The notes under the pieces were generated by a model. The model saw nothing but the letters and a program-made list of their open reading frames with translations. It had not been told where the DNA came from and searched no databases. From Spirochaetota bacterium (GTDB lineage: Bacteria > Spirochaetota > Leptospiria > Turneriellales > Turneriellaceae): a stretch of 5,692 bases of DNA. The translations under genes and the position numbers were made by a program. Position 1 is the first letter of the stretch; every line of letters begins with the position of its first letter. The DNA lies in NCBI GenBank assembly GCA_029561505.1, contig JAKQXK010000559.1, positions 1 to 5,692 of the forward strand. The letters are read 5' to 3'. Shown in pieces: positions 5,351 to 5,692 of this stretch.

Positions 5351-5692
5351 GTGCATATTGCGGATGTCTTAAAGCAAAACCAGCCGGCGCTGAGTTTCGA
5401 GTTTTTTCCCCCGAAGACGCCAGAGGGTTCTGAAACACTGTTTCAGACAATCAGCGAACTCAGCCCACTCGAGCCGGTATATGTGAGTGTCACCTACGGC
5501 GCCGGTGGCTCAACACGCCAGCTCACGCACGACCTCGTCGTGCGCCTCAGCCGCGAACTCGGCCTCACGATCGTGTCTCACCTCACATGCGTTGGCGCAA
5601 GTAAAGATGAGATCCGCCTGATTCTCGAACGCTACGCAGAGAGCGGCATACATAACATTATGGCACTGCGCGGCGACCCTTCAAAAGAAGCG
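5351..5692 (+). CDS. metF: 5,10-methylenetetrahydrofolate reductase (3' part outside window)
   Basis: The enzyme reduces 5,10-methylene-tetrahydrofolate to 5-methyl-tetrahydrofolate with a flavin (FAD) and reduced nicotinamide cofactor, supplying the methyl group for methionine synthesis. The first 114 codons are present. SFEFFPPKTPEG at 15-26, VSVTYGAGGSTR at 45-56, SHLTCVGAS and ALRGDP at 105-110 are hallmark motifs of the family. Glu17, Thr48 and Asp109 fall where Escherichia coli MetF has Glu28, Thr59 and Asp120, all with a constant offset of 11, so the active site looks normal. The start is a GTG at 5351 with AGGTGG just upstream, giving a conventional short N-terminus (MHIADVLKQNQPA). 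The gene runs in the same direction as the AraC-type gene, 53 bases downstream, and could be read from it or from a promoter inside it. Confidence 0.95.
   Translation, partial: MHIADVLKQNQPALSFEFFPPKTPEGSETLFQTISELSPLEPVYVSVTYGAGGSTRQLTHDLVVRLSRELGLTIVSHLTCVGASKDEIRLILERYAESGIHNIMALRGDPSKEA

Overview
The window looks like a piece of chromosome from a Gram-negative bacterium with moderately high GC and tightly packed genes. A LolCDE/MacB-type ABC system, an AraC-type regulator with an AHSA1-type partner and a metF gene are all ordinary chromosomal genes. A leptospiral relative such as Turneriella is a loose impression only; nothing in the window proves the taxon.

Positions 1-3879 (minus strand) form an ABC transporter operon. 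Transcribed from right to left, it holds an ATPase (3142-3879), a first FtsX/MacB-type permease (1622-3145) and a second permease of the same fold (1-1166, cut by the window edge). The ATPase and first permease overlap by four bases (ATGA). The set resembles lipoprotein-release or macrolide-export type systems: one ATPase with two different four-helix permeases carrying large extracytoplasmic domains.

Between the two permease genes sits a small insertion-like cassette, about 1167-1607. It encodes a DUF559/Vsr-like PD-(D/E)XK endonuclease of about 131 residues. It is bounded by two GC-rich repeats of about 40-47 bp in inverted orientation, each containing a near-perfect hairpin. The cassette keeps the operon's polarity. 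Its right repeat supplies the Shine-Dalgarno sequence of the endonuclease gene. Its left repeat encodes the endonuclease C-terminal tail, supplies the Shine-Dalgarno sequence of the second permease, and ends in an ATGA stop/start overlap with it. This is the most unusual thing in the window: a candidate mobile nuclease-plus-repeat unit that appears built to sit inside operons without silencing the downstream gene.

Positions 4016-5297 hold a divergent pair: an SRPBCC/AHSA1-like protein (minus) and an AraC-family regulator with a DUF6597-like N-terminus (plus). They share a very short control region containing an inverted repeat (4464-4480) and plausible opposed promoters, which suggests the regulator controls both genes. 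From 5351 to the right edge is the start of metF, methylenetetrahydrofolate reductase, preceded by a 15-bp palindrome that overlaps its ribosome binding site. No tRNA, rRNA, CRISPR array or convincing terminator is visible.
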